A stretch of DNA of 64,000 nt, taken from the NCBI RefSeq assembly GCF_964340395.1, contig NC_135551.1, forward strand, positions 14,326,003 through 14,390,002, written 5' to 3'. The position numbers and the translations under genes were made by a program. This document shows, one piece after another, positions 63,901 through 64,000 of the stretch (positions are counted from its first letter, which is position 1; each line of letters begins with the position of its first letter). A model generated the notes under the pieces. The model had not been told where the DNA came from and searched no databases. It was given only the letters and a program-made list of their open reading frames with translations. This DNA is from Glandiceps talaboti. Its lineage: Eukaryota > Hemichordata > Enteropneusta > Spengelidae.

Positions 63901-64000
63901 CCCTGTTTGACGAATTGTTGTCGTAGGGTCCTGAGGTGTCTACGCTGGAACTATCCGAATAATCCTCTTTGGGAATGTGATTTGATTTGGCTGCAAATTG
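27232..64000 (-). CDS. Synaptotagmin-like protein (Slp/SYTL, bitesize-like), 5' end beyond the window
   Basis: Eleven exons in transcript order: >64000-63519, 61727-61576, 59272-55274, 54040-53871, 43126-43016, 36058-35874, 35033-34931, 33173-33012, 29205-28982, 28093-27885, 27392-27232 (stop included). All have GT-AG borders (the 55274 donor GTACTG is weak), and the total of 5,958 bases is in phase: 1,985 residues. Exons 36058 to 33012 form C2A ([52 protein letters not shown]). Exons 29205 to 27232 form C2B ([49 protein letters not shown]). These are typical of Slp proteins, which bind Rab27 through an amino-terminal SHD (outside the window) and membrane phospholipids through the C2 domains, tethering secretory vesicles; Drosophila bitesize also organises cortical actin. 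C2A keeps Asp in [10 protein letters not shown] and ND..ND but has His for one loop-3 Asp. C2B loop 1 has lost an Asp (VRINGYSDP). Calcium binding is therefore probably weak. The 3,999-base exon codes for a Ser/Thr-rich disordered linker. The visible 5' exon may begin after TTTGCAG at about 63990. Confidence 0.93.
27393..27884. other. SYTL intron between the last two coding exons
   Basis: 492 bases, mostly a SINE-like repeat (listed separately). Confidence 0.8.
27490..27700. repeat. SINE-like dispersed repeat, copy c
   Basis: Contains TTTCCCTGTGCTCAAAGCAC, ACCCCTGACATGGACCTGTAG, GCAACCTCTATCCTACGAGG and TATAGCTGAGTTGACTGAAG, matching the other copies. It lies within the last SYTL intron. Confidence 0.65.
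28094..28981. other. SYTL intron within C2B
   Basis: GTAAGT donor and TACCTGCAG acceptor on -. A+T-rich, with no recognised content. Confidence 0.8.
29206..33011. other. SYTL intron between C2A and C2B
   Basis: About 3.8 kb with a run of 16 C at 29420-29435 and no supported gene. Small open frames, such as 30759-31001 (+), have no recognisable features. Confidence 0.7.
33174..34930. other. SYTL intron within C2A
   Basis: Contains the tRNA-derived SINE at 33240-33530; otherwise A+T-rich without recognised features. Confidence 0.7.
33240..33530 (-). mobile_element. tRNA-derived SINE, copy d with tRNA-like head
   Basis: On the minus strand the right end reads TGGCCAAATGGTTAGAGTGG (A-box-like, 33525 downwards) and then GGTTCAAGCCCC (B-box-like, 33482-33471), spaced as in a tRNA. 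The body then runs down to about 33240 with the consensus shared with the copies near 12760, 20090 and 27490. It lies in the SYTL intron upstream of exon 33012-33173, in the same orientation as the gene. The tRNA part is not a functional tRNA gene. Confidence 0.7.
35390..35580 (-). mobile_element. Possible second tRNA-derived SINE family
   Basis: On the minus strand GGGTCCTGGGTTTGATTCTT is B-box-like, preceded by GTAGCATGGTTTG and followed by GGCCGCCCAACCTGGCCAGG. No second copy is seen in the window, so the call rests on the promoter-like box only. Confidence 0.35.
35681..35873. repeat. Local tandem duplication including the 3' end and donor site of a C2A exon
   Basis: 35778-35849 repeats 35861-35932 almost exactly. 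The copied part holds the last 59 or so bases of exon 35874-36058, its GTAAGT donor (second copy at 35790-35785) and adjoining intron. A second small duplication lies beside it (CAGAGAACACAGTACTGGAC at about 35684 and 35731). The copy reads [17 protein letters not shown] in the exon frame but has no usable acceptor of its own at a normal intron distance. Confidence 0.8.
36443..36897. mobile_element. Foldback/MITE element with terminal inverted repeats over 80 bp
   Basis: The left end AGCCTACCTGTAGACTCGAA is inverted at the right end TAGTCTACTGAGGTAGGC. The arms extend inward through TCAAAATCAAAATGTCAGTTA, and a further inner match has ATGACAGCTATGTCACACTGG against its diverged inverse near 36785-36815. 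The minus-strand open frame 36441-36713 is part of this element. Confidence 0.7.
38765..39195. repeat. Tandem repeat, about five units of about 80 bp
   Basis: Units share AACCCTTCCTGGCTATGTGT, CTGTAACTAACACTCCTGTC and TAGATGGTGCCACTTTG, with progressive divergence and one shortened unit. Confidence 0.8.
39885..39929 (-). CDS. Candidate cassette exon of the SYTL gene (15 codons)
   Basis: 45 bases bounded on the minus strand by a pyrimidine-rich acceptor (TTTTCTGTCTGTGGTCAG) and a perfect GTAAGT donor. It is open and starts and ends on codon boundaries; the flanking SYTL exons 43016-43126 and 35874-36058 also meet on a codon boundary. Inclusion would insert the basic peptide [15 protein letters not shown] between the linker and C2A without changing the frame. 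There is no homology support, and short exons like this are easily found by chance, but the signals are the best in this intron. Confidence 0.45.
40540..41480. repeat. Satellite-like tandem repeat, about five units of 175-200 bp
   Basis: The core AAGATAACAATTAGGGTAGG recurs at about 40659, 40839, 41015, 41205 and (diverged) 41405. Other shared words are TTTCGTGACTGAGATTT, TCCAAGTCTACTTCAGTGG and GACACTAGTGTGAAA. The middle two units are nearly identical over about 120 bases. Confidence 0.85.
42502..42526. repeat. Homopolymer of 25 C
   Basis: Uninterrupted C run followed by GCCCTCCCCC, in the SYTL intron; G-rich on the transcribed strand. Confidence 0.97.
43909..44215. repeat. Tandem duplication, two units of 167 bp
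   Basis: CAATGATGTTAATACCTACA starts at 43921 and again at 44088. The first 75 or so bases of each copy are nearly identical; the rest diverges (GGTACGCAACATATTCC against GGTATGCAACATATTCA). Confidence 0.9.
46032..46051. repeat. Homopolymer of 20 C
   Basis: Uninterrupted C run in the large SYTL intron. Confidence 0.97.
48980..49870. repeat. Degenerate tandem repeat field
   Basis: Words such as AATTTGTTCCTAA, ATAATACACAAACC, GTTTTTTAGTCATA and AAGAATTAAGATAACAAA recur at roughly 110-150 base intervals with heavy divergence. Confidence 0.5.
54041..55273. other. SYTL intron
   Basis: About 1.2 kb, A+T-rich, with many ACATGTA words. No supported feature. Confidence 0.7.
55274..59272 (-). CDS. 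Giant 3,999-base disordered-linker exon of the SYTL gene
   Basis: An internal exon of about 1,332 codons, open throughout, with acceptor TTCTTCAG before 59272 and donor GTACTG after 55274. Low-complexity Ser/Thr/Asp/Pro-rich sequence with no folded domain recognised. Two tandem modules of about 160 residues (58990-58495 and 58460-58035) each begin S-I-x-S-H-R-K, pass through GGQ-x-L-x-SDT and GSRA, then QISDQQE/QIADQQE, and end in a Lys-rich motif ([14 protein letters not shown] and [14 protein letters not shown]). An acidic run of 14 Glu follows. Vertebrate Slps have much shorter linkers; insect bitesize is similarly long. The open frame that runs upstream of 59272 is intronic polypyrimidine sequence, not a signal peptide. 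Confidence 0.85.
55494..55511. repeat. Telomere-like (TTAGGG)n inside a coding exon
   Basis: GTTAGGGTTAGGGTTAGG lies within the giant SYTL exon, where the minus strand reads Pro-Asn repeats ([13 protein letters not shown]). Confidence 0.9.
57928..57969. repeat. (TTC)n microsatellite coding for poly-Glu
   Basis: About 13 CTT/TTC triplets in the giant SYTL exon, read on the minus strand as GAA and giving a run of Glu just before VIEEIPNQ. Pure triplets suggest length variation between alleles without frame loss. Confidence 0.95.
59273..61575. other. SYTL intron with a foldback element
   Basis: About 2.3 kb. The only recognised feature is the element at 60187-60330. The open frames 59875-60171 and 60636-60905 (+) show nothing recognisable. 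Confidence 0.7.
60187..60330. mobile_element. Foldback MITE, 144 bp, with 9-bp target duplication
   Basis: Starts CAATCTGAT and ends ATCAGATTG. The inner arms TATTTCCATCGTTTTGTGTC (60201 on) and its exact inverse (ending near 60286) form a 29-bp perfect stem. It is flanked by GCAAGACCT at 60178-60186 and again at 60331-60339, a clean 9-base target duplication of the kind made by Mutator-like transposases. Same terminal sequence as the element at 13841-14030. Confidence 0.85.
61728..63518. other. SYTL intron
   Basis: About 1.8 kb. Donor GTAATT is non-optimal; the acceptor has two adjacent AGs (AACAGCAG). No other feature recognised. Confidence 0.7.

Noticed and set aside
1-64000. CRISPR arrays, bacterial operons, ribosome binding sites
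   Set aside because: Repeats here lack unique spacers of constant size, and genes have GT-AG introns; this is animal DNA.

Overview
The window is nuclear DNA from an animal, almost certainly an invertebrate. It is A+T-rich and carries GT-AG introns from under 100 bases to over 10 kb, many microsatellites and minisatellites, and several families of small non-autonomous transposons and SINEs. Two intronless RING/B-box/filamin/NHL (TRIM) genes in tandem fit the TRIM expansions known from amphioxus, hemichordates, echinoderms and molluscs. I lean towards a marine deuterostome such as a hemichordate, with low confidence, because nothing here is diagnostic of a phylum.

Layout. 1-1300: tetranucleotide repeats and a 1-kb element with terminal inverted repeats. 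1321-4847 (+): last three exons of a monocarboxylate-transporter (SLC16) gene that starts to the left of the window. 4.8-9.4 kb: intergenic DNA, with a weak two-exon gene model on + (6124 to 14319), a repeat field with recurrent AGGTCAAAGTTCA motifs, and a 54-57 bp minisatellite. 9495-11714 (-) and 16413-18632 (-): two 739-residue TRIM-NHL paralogues. Each lies in a duplicated block that includes several kb of 5' flank; the later copy was enlarged by insertions, including a long hairpin and a TTAA-flanked MITE. 22.7-27.0 kb: intergenic. 27232 to the right edge (-): eleven exons of a very large synaptotagmin-like protein (Slp/SYTL, bitesize-like) gene, including a single 3,999-base exon coding for a disordered region. 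Its amino-terminal exons (expected Rab27-binding SHD) lie beyond the right edge. All eleven exons join in phase and give 1,985 residues ending in C2A and C2B.

The genes do not form a pathway. The transporter moves small solutes across membranes. The TRIM proteins are predicted ubiquitin ligases with an NHL propeller for target or RNA recognition. The Slp is a predicted Rab and phospholipid effector in vesicle tethering and cortical actin organisation.

I found no clearly new biological system. The observations most worth following are these: the two TRIM paralogues differ at the same loop in each NHL blade; the giant Slp exon contains a duplicated module with a basic SVFSRKKK motif; and there is a well-formed 45-base candidate cassette exon in the intron just before C2A.
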